DNA from: Prunella strophiata
Taxonomy: Eukaryota; Chordata; Aves; Passeriformes; Prunellidae
Direction of reading: 5' to 3'
DNA: 64,000 nt
NCBI GenBank assembly: GCA_036583965.1
Contig: JAZBQD010000014.1
Coordinates: forward strand, 53,139,626 to 53,203,625
Position numbers and translations under genes: made by a program. Below, piece by piece: positions 24,626 through 37,300 of this stretch (its first letter is position 1; each line of letters begins with the position of its first letter). Below the pieces are notes generated by a model. The model did not search any database. It saw only the letters and a program-made list of their open reading frames with translations, and was not told the DNA's origin.

Positions 24626-27600
24626 CGAGAGATGTGGAAAAGTGTCAGCCTAAAAATTGTCACCCAAATGAATATATAAATCATATTTCTAAAGGAAATG
24701 TCTATATACGTTCAGTTTAAAAATGTTTATATGATTTCAATCAACTCATGATTTGGGTTGACTGTTAACTTTTTTTTTTCTTTTTTGAAACTAGCTGAAT
24801 CTTTAGCAAGAAATAAATCTATTTTTGGCAGTTATGTTCCAGAACTGCAGATCATGTAGAATAGCAAAGTGACTCATTTACCTTTCAGTGTGTTCTGCTT
24901 AAAATCCATACCTGTCTACATACAGTTTTGCAGACTTAGCTTTCTGTATGTTTGCCATTATAGAATATTCTTTGGAAGCAAGCCTTTCAACTATAGGAAA
25001 GCTCCAAGATGGAATTTACAACAGGCTAGGGTATATTTGGTATCATGCACTAAAACTGCTGAAGACTGAAAAAAACTCTTCATGTTTATTATTATACCAC
25101 ACAGTATAAATCACTAAGAAATGTTATAATGATTAGATCTATAAGGCTACAAAATGTTGGGATGATTACTGTGTGGTAAAAAAATCAGTAATATCCAACT
25201 GTAAATATAACTTTTCTGTCTCGCACTAATTGCCATCATAGAGCTCCACAGCCTATTTCACGAGAACTTTAGCAAGCAAAAGCATCAGAAATTGCATCCA
25301 CAAAAAGAAATAAAAGTTTATGCTTTCTGTAGTCTACATGTAATTACATTTTGATGTCCTGATTGATGTGCTTGAGATCATTGTACTTCTAGTGGATTTT
25401 TTGTTGTTGTTGTTCATAGATTCCCAATGAACAGGAAGTGAAGAAATACTGAAGATTATTATGTTGTGTGAGGATTTTGTAAAGGGATGCCTCTAATGGA
25501 AATACTGGGCTGTTTTTAACTAGGCAAAGGGCTAAGCAGTATAATCAGCCTATATGCCAAACCTGCTGGGGAGTAAAGCAAGATCCCACAATAGATCCAA
25601 AAGAGTTTTCATATTTTCCATGTCTCAGCTGGAAACCCAGCCAAGTACAAAGAAAAGCAATTATACCTTTTTTTATTAAAACATTCAGACTATTTCATGT
25701 TGTATTGGTTTTTATTAAAAAACCCCATATACTCATAGATCTTCAGTGCTTATAGATCAATGGACTTTTAAATCAGAAAGCTAATGTCTCTGCAGGTGAC
25801 AATGGATCCAGTGGCACACCAGGTGTGTGCCCAGCTGCATGTAAAGTATGTGCAGCTGATGGACATGTAGTTCACAACAGCAGTGTAGACAGAAACATTC
25901 TTAATTTTACCATCAAAACACTGTAAATATCTTTTGTGAATTAGAACATAAATAGCCAAGGACTAAAAATTTTACAGCTATTATCTCAGTAATATAGAAG
26001 TGAGTTCGTTTTGTTATACTTCAAAAAATACTGACCCAGTGAATTGTCAGCAAATAACAGCTGTTGATATAAACCTTCACCTTGTGGAGGCAATTTCTGT
26101 TTCTTATAAAATATTGCTGTTTGTCACTGTCACCTACTGAACCCAAATGCCAGACTGTCCTCTGTTCTGTGACGCTGAGTGTCATGTCTAGTTCAGGATA
26201 ACTCTCTGAACTCCTGATCTGACACAGATTTCTTCTAGACTACACTAACAGAAGTCATTATTCTGCACCAGCTCTGTCTTGGGAGCAGTCATCCATTTTA
26301 ACTCTCCAACCTCTAGGAGGCATCATCTGTAGAGCTGACACTTGCATTTTAGAGGGAATTTCTTCACCTCCTGGGATAAGGATCTTGAGTACTTTGCAGA
26401 TCAACAGCCTGTTTTGAATTTGCTTAAGCTGATCTACTGACCTACTCCTAAACAAAGCAGGACAAAAGTTGTTTTTTAGCTCTGAGTTCATGTCCTATCT
26501 CACACTGGCCAGAATTTTGTCCTTCCCAAATACAATTGTGTCATGCATCTTTAGGAATAGTTTCTGACATGTACAGCACATCCAAACAGTGCCCAAAGAT
26601 AATCTGAAAGAGGTTTTCAGGAGTCAAGTTTATGTTAGGCACCATGCTGATATTTAGCCAGTGTGAGCTGTGGACTGTTTAGTAGTATATAGCCACAAGA
26701 GCCTCAGTTTAAACAGATCTCTGAATGGGCACCTATGTGGTCCTGCTCCCAAAGTGCTAAAATAATGAGAATATAAGCACAGCCCCAGAGACCTCAGCTG
26801 GACGAAGCCTCTATGTATTGGGCCCCACGCAACCTTTCCTGCACAAAGCATGTCTCACCACAGTTAGTCATGAGGACTAGCTTGTCCTTCCATGGGTGGT
26901 GAAGCAAAGAGAAACTTTAGCCTCAAAAAAATTTAGTGAGGAGAGAGTCTTGTGTCAGCAAAACCTAGTGAAAACAAAACTGCGTTATCCTAGATGGCAT
27001 TAGTGCAGATATTACAGTGAGGGCAGAGCAATAAGTTTCATATCAACTTTGCCCCTCTTAGCACAGACCTGAAAGTCAAAACAAGTTAACAGTCTCTCAT
27101 TGCAAGAACCAGGGCAAAATAAAATAAACTAAAAATGTAGGCTTTATATATTTGCTCTACAAAAAGTGCCAGTAAAGACACTGGAATTCTAAGAAGGTTC
27201 CCTGAGTCAAAAATATGTTAGTTCTGGTTCCTGGCCTCCAAGGGCATCCTGTCACCAGGCCAAATGGGGCAAGTGCCTTGGGGACAGGGAAGCTGTTGAT
27301 AAAGTTTGCACAGCAGTGCTAGCTGTGAGTGCAGAAGGCACAAAGCTATTTCTTCAGGGTAGTGAACCAGGCAAGGTTCAACCAAGGGTCCTCTGTGGAT
27401 GGTGTCCAGTACCCCAGTTGTGCTTCTTAATCATAGAGTAAATGAATCAATGCTTCCATTGTCTAATTACTAGAAGATAATTAGAAACAATTAAAATTAA
27501 TATACAGGCATATTCTTCTTTGACTTACTTATTTCAATGATTAGCATATTCTTAGGCATTTGTTAAGCAATTAAAATAAACCAATTAGGTAAGGAAAAGT

Positions 27601-28330
27601 GGCTCATTTTGGTGTCTATAATGAAACTCCTTAGTAGCATAAATGGAGAAAGATGACAAATCTAATGTGGAAGTCTCATTATCTGCCCTTTTCCAATAGA
27701 CCATGGGTCAGCTGTTCTTCTGTTTACTTTGTTTTTAAACTGACATATACAGGGATCAAGTATATATGTTTGGGTATGTCTACCCTAGTAAAATCTCAAA
27801 AAAAGAAGCTGTAGCTTGCAGAAGCTTATAAACTAAAAATTGGTGCTGATGGGAACAGAACAGAGTAACGTGGACAACAGTAAAGGCAAAAATAAGATGT
27901 GAGAACTTCAATCATAGATATCCCTATCTTGTGCTGTGTTCTATTATTTCTGGTTCAGTCTTCCTGGCACCAAAGGTGGTTGCAGGAGAGTAATAGAAGC
28001 AGAAGTAGCAGCAGGTGCTGTGCTCCTCACAGCATGTGCTGGAAATTGCCTAAATGAAGCTCTGGGTGTTTTGTTGAATAGCAACAGCTGCCAGGTTTAA
28101 AGTGAGATGGACAACAAGTCAAAGAATGCGAGTCTAAAAAATGTTTTGCTCCTTATGAATGGCAAATTAGCAGTATGAAAAAAACCAAACCAAACCTGAT
28201 AAAACTCAAAGACTGTGTTTGGAAAGAATTTCCTTTGCCTTCCTTGGTCCAACACTTTGGCACTTTGTACTAAATTGGAATGACAAAACACTAAATTTAT
28301 GATATTTAAATAGTTTTATTTGTTTGCTCC
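24626..28330. other. Non-coding DNA, no gene seen
   Basis: Unique sequence with no recognised gene. Small frames at 24869-25069, 25768-25959, 26258-26491, 26654-26851 and 28097-28291 are each under 80 codons and featureless. About 27220-27420 is GC-richer, without an identified origin. Confidence 0.5.
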
Positions 28331-28358
28331 TTTTTTTTTTCTTTTCTTTTCTTTTTGT
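28331..28358. repeat. T/C-rich (CTTTT)n low-complexity tract
   Basis: A T10 run followed by three 'cttttt' or 'ctttt' units. Confidence 0.9.
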
Positions 28359-28721
28359 CTTTTGACTAGTTACTTACCGAACTATTTCTATAAGGTAAGC
28401 TAGCAGATGTTAAATATGCAGGAAGTAAATTCTCCATCAGAACCTGCAGGTACTCCCTCCTTAGGAAATAAAACAACACAACATCATTCTTGGAAGACAA
28501 CTACTCCTCTATAATATAGATTACAATTTAGTATGCAAAGTGTGCTGTTTTTGTCATTGATCCGTAGTGAATTAAATACCAAACTCAAAGCAAAGCTTGG
28601 GGCCTGTTCTGAACGTAGGCTGATTTTTCTTGTAAGTCAATGTCATAGCTGGGAATCTTCCAGAGAAAGTCAGCTTTTACTTTAAATGATTATAGACAAC
28701 ATTTCCTTAAAAAATTGGGAG

Positions 28722-28747
28722 AATGTGCATTCTCAAGAATGCACATT
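28722..28747. repeat. Perfect palindrome, 12-bp arms
   Basis: 'aatgtgcattct' at 28722-28733 is followed, after only 'ca', by its exact reverse complement 'agaatgcacatt' at 28736-28747. The arms contain 'atgtgcat/atgcacat', which differ by one base from the POU octamer family 'atgcaaat'. It could be a paired protein-binding site or a mutational palindrome. Function is not shown. Confidence 0.9.
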
Positions 28748-28975
28748 TCAATTTGCTGAATTTACAAGCATTTTATACAAAGAAGAAATTTTAAAAATGA
28801 AAGTCTATATTAACACATAGTACAGACAAGTAGGAGCACGGTGTGCAGAATGAAATAGTGATAAGGAACTATTTTACAAACATCAATTTAATGCTTTTCC
28901 TAAACTTCAGGCTCACTGTAGCATTCTCCATTGGACTGAATGCCCACTGGTGACTAGAGAGCATGTGGTTTGATC

Positions 28976-29009
28976 CTGGATGACACTGTTCCAGATTAAT
29001 GTCATCCAG
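28976..29009. repeat. Perfect inverted repeat, 10-bp arms with 14-base loop
   Basis: 'ctggatgaca' at 28976-28985 and 'tgtcatccag' at 29000-29009 are exact reverse complements. The arms are of mixed composition, which makes chance less likely than for A/T-only palindromes. The site lies about 230 bp to the right of the other palindrome, in a GC-richer unique block (28900-29170). Confidence 0.85.
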
Positions 29010-31591
29010 AAGGTTCCAGCTCACAGAGCTCTGATATGTGACCAGTGCCCAGGTGATTGTCAGAAATGCAGACCTTGCCTGAAGTAAAACACTCTTGTTG
29101 ATGAGTCCTAAGCTAACTTTAAGGTTAGGTTAACCTGGCCTGGGTTACCAGCTGCAGAACTTAAAACAGTTCAGAGTTCACTCCCAGAGCCTGCAATACT
29201 TTGTTTATTTGCTTCACAGAAGCAGTACTTGACATAATAAAGGACACTAATTCTTTCATCTGCGACTTGATTTTTTTCCCCTCTTCCTCTGTAATGATTT
29301 TACGTGGCAAATACTACGTACTTATGTGGAACCCCAAATGAAAAATGTACAGTTTATATGTGCTATATTCATTTTGTGTAAATAAGGTTGTGATTAAAAT
29401 TGTCTAGTCAGAGATATTTTAAACTTTTACAAATAAAACAAAATTTAAAAGTAATTTGAACTTGGACTAGCATTAAAACAAATTTAGAAAAGGAAAATTC
29501 AGAGGCAAGGCCTTATAATGCCTTGAAAACCTTCTTTCTTGTCCTGGATTAGCAAGACTAAATAACACCTTGTCTTCACTTGCAAATGACAGAGATTGTC
29601 CTTCAAATACGGGAATCAAGAGAGTGATTTTTGCAGGTGTCTTCCAGCTCTACTTGCTTGGGTTTAGCTGCATAGAGTTATTTTGAGAACTTCACATTTA
29701 GTACTTATTATAATAAAATTAATGAGCTTTAAGGAAGTAGTATCAGTTAGGCTTTTTATAAGGTCTTAAATAACTACTTCCAGTTTATATTGTTGTTCAT
29801 GCTTGATCTTTAATTCCACTGGAAGATGCAGGCAATATATATTCGTTTGCAATACTAGCCAAAATCAAGCAAAGCAGAATGACACAGATGTAATAGGACA
29901 AATTATTCTGATTTTCATAGAGATAAGTATTTTGGTATTGATATCTCTGTTTCCAGACAGTGGATTTAGGTTCATGTGTATGTTAGCCATAATCACATGA
30001 ATTTCACAAAGCATTATATGTGGTCCATATGGACACCATGTGACTGCTTTTTGTGCCCATACAATGATCACCTACCATAAGATAACTTACATTTAGTTTC
30101 CTCTGGAGTACATGGAATGTTGACAATGGGAACAGCATGTGCTGAACATTAATTGGCACCAGACAAACTCATTATTCTCTGAAAGATATTGTTCATCAAT
30201 AGGGAACCATCTGCATTATATTTACATAAGTAACTATTGGTTTTTCTTTTAATATCATGCTGGATCTTTGACAAAATAGCAAGATGTTCCTAATACAACC
30301 ACTTTGATTATACATTCACTTGAACAAACCAGGCAGTAAAGATGTACGACTGTGAGTTAATTTTCTGATGGTCAAATTAATTTCTGTCAAAAACAGTAAG
30401 GAAAAAAATTAAGTAAAACATAAGAATGTTTGCTTTGGTGAAGTGAAGAGTCCTTCCAGGTCAGAAACTTGTCCCTGGTTGTGACAACTTATATATATTT
30501 AAGAAACAATATAAGACAAAGGCAGTCCCTCTTTCAGCTTTTAATATTTGAATGCTTAAAGGTTTCTTTAAAAAAGATGAGATCTATGATACTCTATTTG
30601 ATAGCCCATGATATTGTTTTGTCTTCATATGCTTTTTGACAAGAATTAATGAGAACATAGTCTTCAGGTTTTTTCACTTTTCTAGAATTTTTTTTTTACT
30701 TTGTATAATTATCTCCAACCTCAACTATAGCTACTGCCGTATTATTTATGGACAAAATGCCCTTGTGCCTAGTCTTATGGATCTTATTATGTGAACTTGA
30801 ATAATGCTCATTTAAATGTTGTCTAGTTGGATTCAGTCCTACCTTTCACTCTGTTGCTGGTATTCAAAAGTCAACCCAACTCCTTATCTAGATAACTTAT
30901 GAAGTATTCCACTCTTTCCTCATGCAGGTGAATTTTTGCATGGTCTTTTCTGGCATCAGAAGCCAATCTAGGAACTCTACATCTACTCTCAGTTTGGAAT
31001 TGTAGGTGAGGATATCTCAGCTACAATTAGTACAGTTTGATAGCAGAGAATTCTTCCTAGTAAGTCTGCTTAATTTTGTTTTAATCTAAAAAGTAAAAAA
31101 TCCCTTAATAATAAATTTTATAATTTACTATTTTATATTTCTGAACCTTTATAATTGATTGATACTGAGCAAAGAATTTATCACTCCCATTTTTGAGAAT
31201 AGGAAATGCCTCTTTTTTACTAGGATTATTATGGACAATTTCTATTTTAAATTCATGTCAGACAAGATGCAAATCATATAGGAAGGTCATGGTGACATTT
31301 ATTGACATTCTAGTTCATTGGACAGTTGGAAGAAAATTCTTATGAATGAAAAATTACTCCACAATTGGCTAGCACCTTTTGTTTTTCTTAAAGAAACTAT
31401 ACATTAATTCTAGAGTTCAATTGTATTGATTAGTTAAAACTTTTTTAGAGTTCACTTTACTATTAAAAAAATCTGTAAACCCTATGTAGTTCATTGGTTG
31501 CTGTCAGTTTTTACAAAAGATCCTGATTGTTCCTGAGGGGTAAAATTTCTGAAAGCCCTTTCAGGTTCTTTACTTTTATTGTCCTGGTGCT

Positions 31592-31592
<1 letters not shown>
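29010..31592. other. Non-coding AT-rich DNA, no gene seen
   Basis: Unique sequence. The overlapping frames at 29803-30000 and 29865-30071 are on opposite strands and neither is convincing. A 12-bp self-complementary word lies at 30023-30034. Confidence 0.5.

Positions 31593-31632
<40 letters not shown>
31593..31632. repeat. Poly-A tract (40 A)
   Basis: The longest homopolymer in the window, uninterrupted. No retroposed body is recognisable to its left. Open frames running through it on both strands (31491-31685 minus, 31527-31718 plus) are artefacts of the tract. Confidence 0.97.
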
Positions 31633-31641
<9 letters not shown>

Positions 31642-33204
31642 TTTTTGGAGAAAGAATAGAGAAAAGTGAAATAAATCCCTGTCAATCTGCATTACTTACT
31701 GTGACTGTACAGTGCTAATGAAACAAATTAGATACTGACAAATATTACAGATACAATGATGAGCTACATGACAGAGTTAACACTGAAAAAAACATATCTT
31801 AATTAGCAGTGTGGGTACACCAACTACACTTGATAGACTTGGCATGCTTACATTTGCCTACTATTAAAAGATATGTTTTTTCCATTTAGTACTAGTGACT
31901 TCATTGTGAGTGGAACCTTTCCCTCCTGATTTAATTGATCTGGATCAGACCTCTTATGTGGTTAACACTGCAGCTGTGCAATGAACTTTGCTGAACCAAA
32001 AGAGAGAAATAGGCATAGGAAGCAGAGGTTCAGTTGTTTACAGTGCCATATTACAAAGTTTTATTGTGGTGGTGGAACTATAGCTTTGCAGTAGTTGCTC
32101 ATTTCACTGTTCATCTCTAATACCTGAGTTTCTAAGCAAAATTGAACCTATGGCTGCAATATTTCCACAGAGCTTAACAGGAAAGTAGCTTAGCTCTATT
32201 TCATTTAAATTTAGTATGCTAATAAAAAATAACTAACAACACAGTTTTCAAATGTTCAAGTACATCCTTTTGAAACCAAATAAATGCAAGGTGATCTTGG
32301 GAGCTGTGTTTTGGTCTTATGCACATACACTTTAGAGTTACGACACAATGTTAATGTAATGCTGTACCTTGTCTCCAGTCTTCATATGGACATTATGGAA
32401 AGAAGTATTTTGTCCTAGACTTGCAGGGACAGTGATGACATGTAAGAGATGTTCTTTAGGTCATAACTTTGTCAGTCTAACTCCCCTGGGAATCACCTCC
32501 CAGTGTTGCTCAGAGTATAGGTCTTTGTTTCTGTCTTGCACATTTCCATCTCCTAGCAGGTGGTGGGGGTGGGCAGCTGTCATTCTTCACCACTCCAAAC
32601 CCAATTTCAGTTCTTTATTTTGACTCCTACAGTCTTCCCATCTATAGAGGTTAAGAGGTGAAAAAAAAAAAAAAGAGGTCATTATTTCATTTTCCTTTGT
32701 GAAGTGAGAAGAGTTGCTGCATACTGTTACCTTTGCCTGAATATGAATGAGCAGTTGGAAAGAATTGTTGCTTTAACCCAGACTTACCTGTTTTAATGCA
32801 TGCAATTAAATAATAAATATAGTCTGTTAATGGGAATCAAACTACTACAAAAATGTAGGGTTTTCTTACTCAGGGTGGATTACAGATGCTGATTTCTGCT
32901 GCTCTCCATTACTTCTTTGATGCTGTTAAAATTAGCATTGACAGGAGTACTGATGATAAAAGTTTTTTGCCAACTTTTTAATGGAGGCTAAGAATCAGAG
33001 CATTCAAGACTTTAAATTATCCTTACAAATTTCTTCTCCCATACAACTGTTTTTCAGAAAATTTAATGCATGTCAAAATATCTAATCCTAGAGAAATTAA
33101 AGGGTCCTATTCTGTCATTATCGACACAGATAAAGTCACTAGTTATAACAGCAAGCTCTGAAATGTATCTTGCTGTAAAAAGTCCCATACCTTTTCACAA
33201 GTTC
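31633..33204. other. Non-coding DNA, no gene seen
   Basis: Unique AT-rich DNA. It contains an A tract near 32660-32674 and an 84-codon plus-strand frame at 32369-32623 with no recognised feature. Confidence 0.5.
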
Positions 33205-33425
33205 TGTTCCTTGCAGTGCTGACTCCATCCTCCTTCTTCACCACAGCACTGCTGACTGAATTCTATCTCCTCCTGTCTTCTTGGTCCCTCCTTTTATACT
33301 ACTCAATGTCATTAGATGTGTCTGTGCCCTATTAAGGGCACACCTGTTCCAAATCTTAGTAATCAGAACAGCTGCAACTCTTTAGGGGGTGAAATTACCT
33401 TCAGTAATCTGAATTATCTCCCACA
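33205..33425 (-). mobile_element. Possible ERV LTR fragment (antisense)
   Basis: On the minus strand this block has a strong TATA box ('agtataaaag', reverse complement of 33291-33300). The TATA box is preceded by 'aggtgtgcccttaatagggc' and an 'agttgcagctg' segment, and followed by purine-rich 'gagggaccaagaagacagg'. These resemble the U3/R part of avian ERV LTRs as I remember them. There are no clear TG...CA ends and no primer-binding site next to it, so if real it is a partial solo LTR. Alternatives are a host promoter-like element or chance. Confidence 0.38.
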
Positions 33426-34117
33426 CTATTCCTTCTTAAATGAGACTAGAAGGCAAGCATCTGATTTAGAGTTTGAAGGGATTTTTCTTACTGCAAAATA
33501 TTAGAGTAAACAATCTTCAAAAAGTTCACTGTTGGAGTAAAGAGAGGAAAAATATTTTTGTGGCCACACCTACTCTCACTTTTGAACTTTTTTTTTTGCT
33601 AGTGCATGTATTTCTATGCATGAAAAGGAAATGATGGGTGGGCATTGAGAAACATTTACTTGTGGGAGAGTAGAAAAATAAATTTACTTATGTAATTTGA
33701 ATCTGAGGGCCAGAAGTCTTGGAGATTTTTTGCAAACAAGGAGGATGGTATAATAGTATCTGCTTTTGGTGGTGTTCATGAGAAGCTGTGTTGCAGATTT
33801 TTATATTTATGTCACAAAGCAAAGCTAAGTTGTATTAAAATATAATTTTAGTTTGACTGGTACAGGCTTCTGTATAAATAATGCCTCTTTTCTCCTTGAA
33901 GCATATAAAAAGAGTATAAAATAATAAAATAGAAAAATTGATCAAAATGTTACATTCTGATCCTGTTGTGTCAAATTTTGTCCTGGAGTTCTTATCAACT
34001 CTTTATCAATCAAATGAGTTTGAAGAATATAACAGGCACTTTTAAACTGGGATTTTTTTTTCTACAGCTATTAATTACTGAAGAATATCAATTCAGACTT
34101 GATAAATGATTCCCTAT
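33426..34117. other. Non-coding DNA, no gene seen
   Basis: Unique AT-rich stretch between the possible LTR and a CR1 fragment. Nothing is recognised. Confidence 0.5.
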
Positions 34118-34373
34118 TTACAATATTCAGGGAGTAGACCAGGTTTCTCAAAGCCCCATCCAACATGCCCTTGAGGACTTTCAGGGATGGGGCATGCACA
34201 ACTTCTCTGGGCCACCTGTTCCAGTGCCTCACCACCCTCAAAACAAGGAGCTTCTTCCTCCTAATACCTGATCTAAACTTACTCTCTCTTGGATGGAATT
34301 CATTCCCCCTTGTCCTGTCACTACATGCCTTTGTAAAAAGCCCCTCTCCATCTTTCTTGTAACTCAGAATCAT
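34118..34373 (-). mobile_element. CR1 LINE fragment with reverse-transcriptase C-terminal remnant (antisense)
   Basis: The plus strand reads as the reverse complement of CR1: 'ggtttctcaaagccccatcc', 'ctctgggccacctgttccag', 'tgcctcaccaccctc', 'aggagcttcttcct', ending with a 'cccctctccatctttcttg' segment. On the minus strand, one frame from 34373 leftward stays open through the element. It encodes the recognisable C-terminus of the CR1 ORF2 protein, including 'VVRHWNRWPREVVHAPSL' and 'LDGALRNLV'. The rest of the polymerase is missing, so the copy is dead. The absence of stops suggests it is among the younger CR1 copies here. Confidence 0.9.
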
Positions 34374-37300
34374 CTTGGGTATCAGTTGTGAAGGTGTTTT
34401 TATGAAGGGATTACAAGAGTAGGATGTGTGTGTACAAGATGTTCACAGATTAATTTTATCAGTCATGGAGCAGCGTAGTGGGTGGACAGCTGAGGCACTG
34501 CTAATTTTTACTGAAGCTCAAAGTTTATACTGGAGAACATCAATGGCCTGAGAAATTTTCACTGATAGCTTTCAAACGTTTAAATTTTATTTATCAACAG
34601 TGGTATTTGAATAAACAGCTCAGAAGAGTGTGTGCTGCCCTTGCTGCTCGGATATGAAGTCCTGTGCTGGCTAAGCTGATTCTTTATCAGGAAGCAAGGG
34701 CATGCTGCTGTCTTCTAATCCTGCTGACACTTCAAAGCCAGCCTGGTGTGTCCTTCCTGAGAGCAGAGAAACAGGAGAAGGAGTTTTGCCTTATCATTTC
34801 CATTTCCAAGGATGTATATTTGTGTTAACTGCCTTCTTCTATCTTCTCCTAAGAGGAAGAATAACAGAGTTTATTCTACACAGGGAGGAGGAACCTGCAT
34901 ACCTCACTCCAAATCTGTCCTGTATTTAAATAACAATAAAAAAAAAAAAAAAAAGACAACAGAAATGTGCTTTCATTTAATTTAATTTCATTTTGTGCTT
35001 TTTCTCATAACTTGTAGTGTAGTAGAAAGCTCAGAAGCAAAGAGAAATCCCAGTGCCTCTACCTACTGATTACATATCACAGTGAAGGTTTAGATACAGC
35101 AGTGCTCTGCTACTCTGGCAGAGCTCTTGTGGATTCTGCAACATGAAAAATAAGGCCACTGACATTCTTTCAATCTGTTTAAGGGCCTTTGTCCTAACAT
35201 TTTCCATAGGCTGTATTTTCCTGTTGCTATCTGCAAGAGGCCAGTCTTTTATCATACACATGTTGTCTTCTTAGGAGAACCTTGGGAGCTGTTAAGTTTT
35301 GAAATAAGGGGTATTTCATCTGTGCAGCATAAGTAGGATTGGAGATGAAATTTCTAAGTGCAGTTTAAGCAGCATGTCTTCTACACCTGACATTTTAGGT
35401 AGAGAAATGATAATGCAAGTTAGGCCTGAGGCCCCAAAACCTTTTTTTTTTCTTTGGCAAAGTGAAGAAGCAACAAAGTCAATCTGCTGTTTTCTATTTC
35501 TGGAGAAAAGAGCTGACAACAAGCATGGCTGGTGTATTCCCTTTCTGCAGTAGTATCTCTTCCCACAATATCTTGTCCATGTCTATGTCCCTCCTTTCCT
35601 TTAAAGTCCTGCTCCCCTTTTTCTCATAAGATTGTTGCCCTTCTTTATCCCTTTTCCTTATGGGAAATTCAACATCCCCTTCTTCCACCTTTCCTGATAC
35701 AATAGCACCCACTCAGTTTTGCCTCCCTCCACATAATGTGTACCAGCTGAACTCCCAGGAAGCTGTGGAATTTTGCTAGCTGTGGTTAGATGGATATATT
35801 TTCTTATTAGAGGGTTTTGTGATTGGGACATAGGTTGGGGCAGGTCAAACAGTGTTCAGAGCCTCTCAGGTGCTGGGGGATAAATGTGTTGCTTTTGAGA
35901 TCTGTGTAGAAAATTTATGTAAGCCTGTGCTAGACTGAAGGCTAACTGATGGACAGAGACATACAGGGCTGAAAGGTGGATACCTATCCCTTTGTTGGGA
36001 AAAAAGGGAAATTAGTAGGACAGGTGGAACTGGGCATGGATAGAGACTGTCTTTACTCAGAGACGCTGGAATTGAGAAGTTCCTACTGAGATGTTGGAAA
36101 TGCAAATTTGGAGTAAGGTACAAGTTCTCAGAGCTGCACAGTGCCAAAGGGCAAATGTTAAGCTTTGAAATTTTTTTGATCCCTGTCCATCCTCACACAC
36201 TTTTGGTTAAGGACAGCGCCGCAGAACATTTACCACTGGTAGTGTTTTGCAAACAGCTAAATAAATTTGATAAATTTGCAAACAACTTACAACAAAGCAA
36301 CCATAATGATTACCAGACATGCTTTTCTACTTACTGCATCCCATATTAGCAATAGAATATCCAGAACATATTACTGTAATCTTATAGAAAGGAAATGTTT
36401 TGAAATTTTTAATGATGTTTTAGCATGCAGATGTTTTAATGTGTATCAGGATTGAAGCCTGATACTGAGATTGCATTGATGGCCTTTAAAGAAGATAAAA
36501 TTTTATTACTAACATTCCTGAATATCTCTAGGATTTTTTGAGAGTGAATGGGTATTTTTCAAATTGACACCAGAGTTCTCTCACTTTTCAGTGTAAAAAT
36601 ATTGATTCAAACAAAAGTAGTACTGAGCACACACTTTAGGAGTTGCAGTCCTAAAGTTGGAGTCCAAGCAAAAGAAATTGCTGCACTTGCACACACAAAC
36701 TAAGTACCTTGCTTTTTGTTGCCTGTGAAATGTAAGGACATTGCAAGTTTTAAATAGTGGGTCTGCTCCAGCTGAAGGAACATTTCTCTTCATCTGTTGC
36801 TGCCTTTGCCACACCAAGAATTAGAGATTCTTGGCAAATACATTTCTATTAAAATTTTGCAGACAGCTAACTCTCCTCTAGATTGTTCCTGTTCCTCAGA
36901 TATGCTGACTTTCCTGGGCTCTCTGCAAAAGATATCACTGGGGATTTTGATGTGGACTCAGAATATTCTTCCTTCCAATAAAAGAGAGTATGTGTCCAGC
37001 TGTGTGTCTGGCTTCTTGAGCTTCAGGCTGATTCTTTAACTTAATTTTAATGTGTGATTAAGTTCCTTATGGGGGTTAGAGACTTTTAGGGTTCATATTT
37101 CAGTCCAACTAAACAGAATTAATGAAACAGAGACCATGATAAAAATAATGGGGTTTTTTTGTTTTGTCTTTGTTGTTGGTTTTGTTTTTGTTTTTTTCAG
37201 GAGGAGCAGAAATCTAATTATCTTACCCTCTGCTCCCATTCTTGCACAATGGAACAGTTGGAATGGTAATTCTTTTCTTCCAAAAAAAGAGCTGACCTGT

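Noticed and set aside
30023..30034. 12-bp palindrome 'gtccatatggac', resembling a CArG box
   Set aside because: A CArG box needs six A/T between CC and GG, and only four are present. A 12-bp palindrome is expected by chance in 64 kb.
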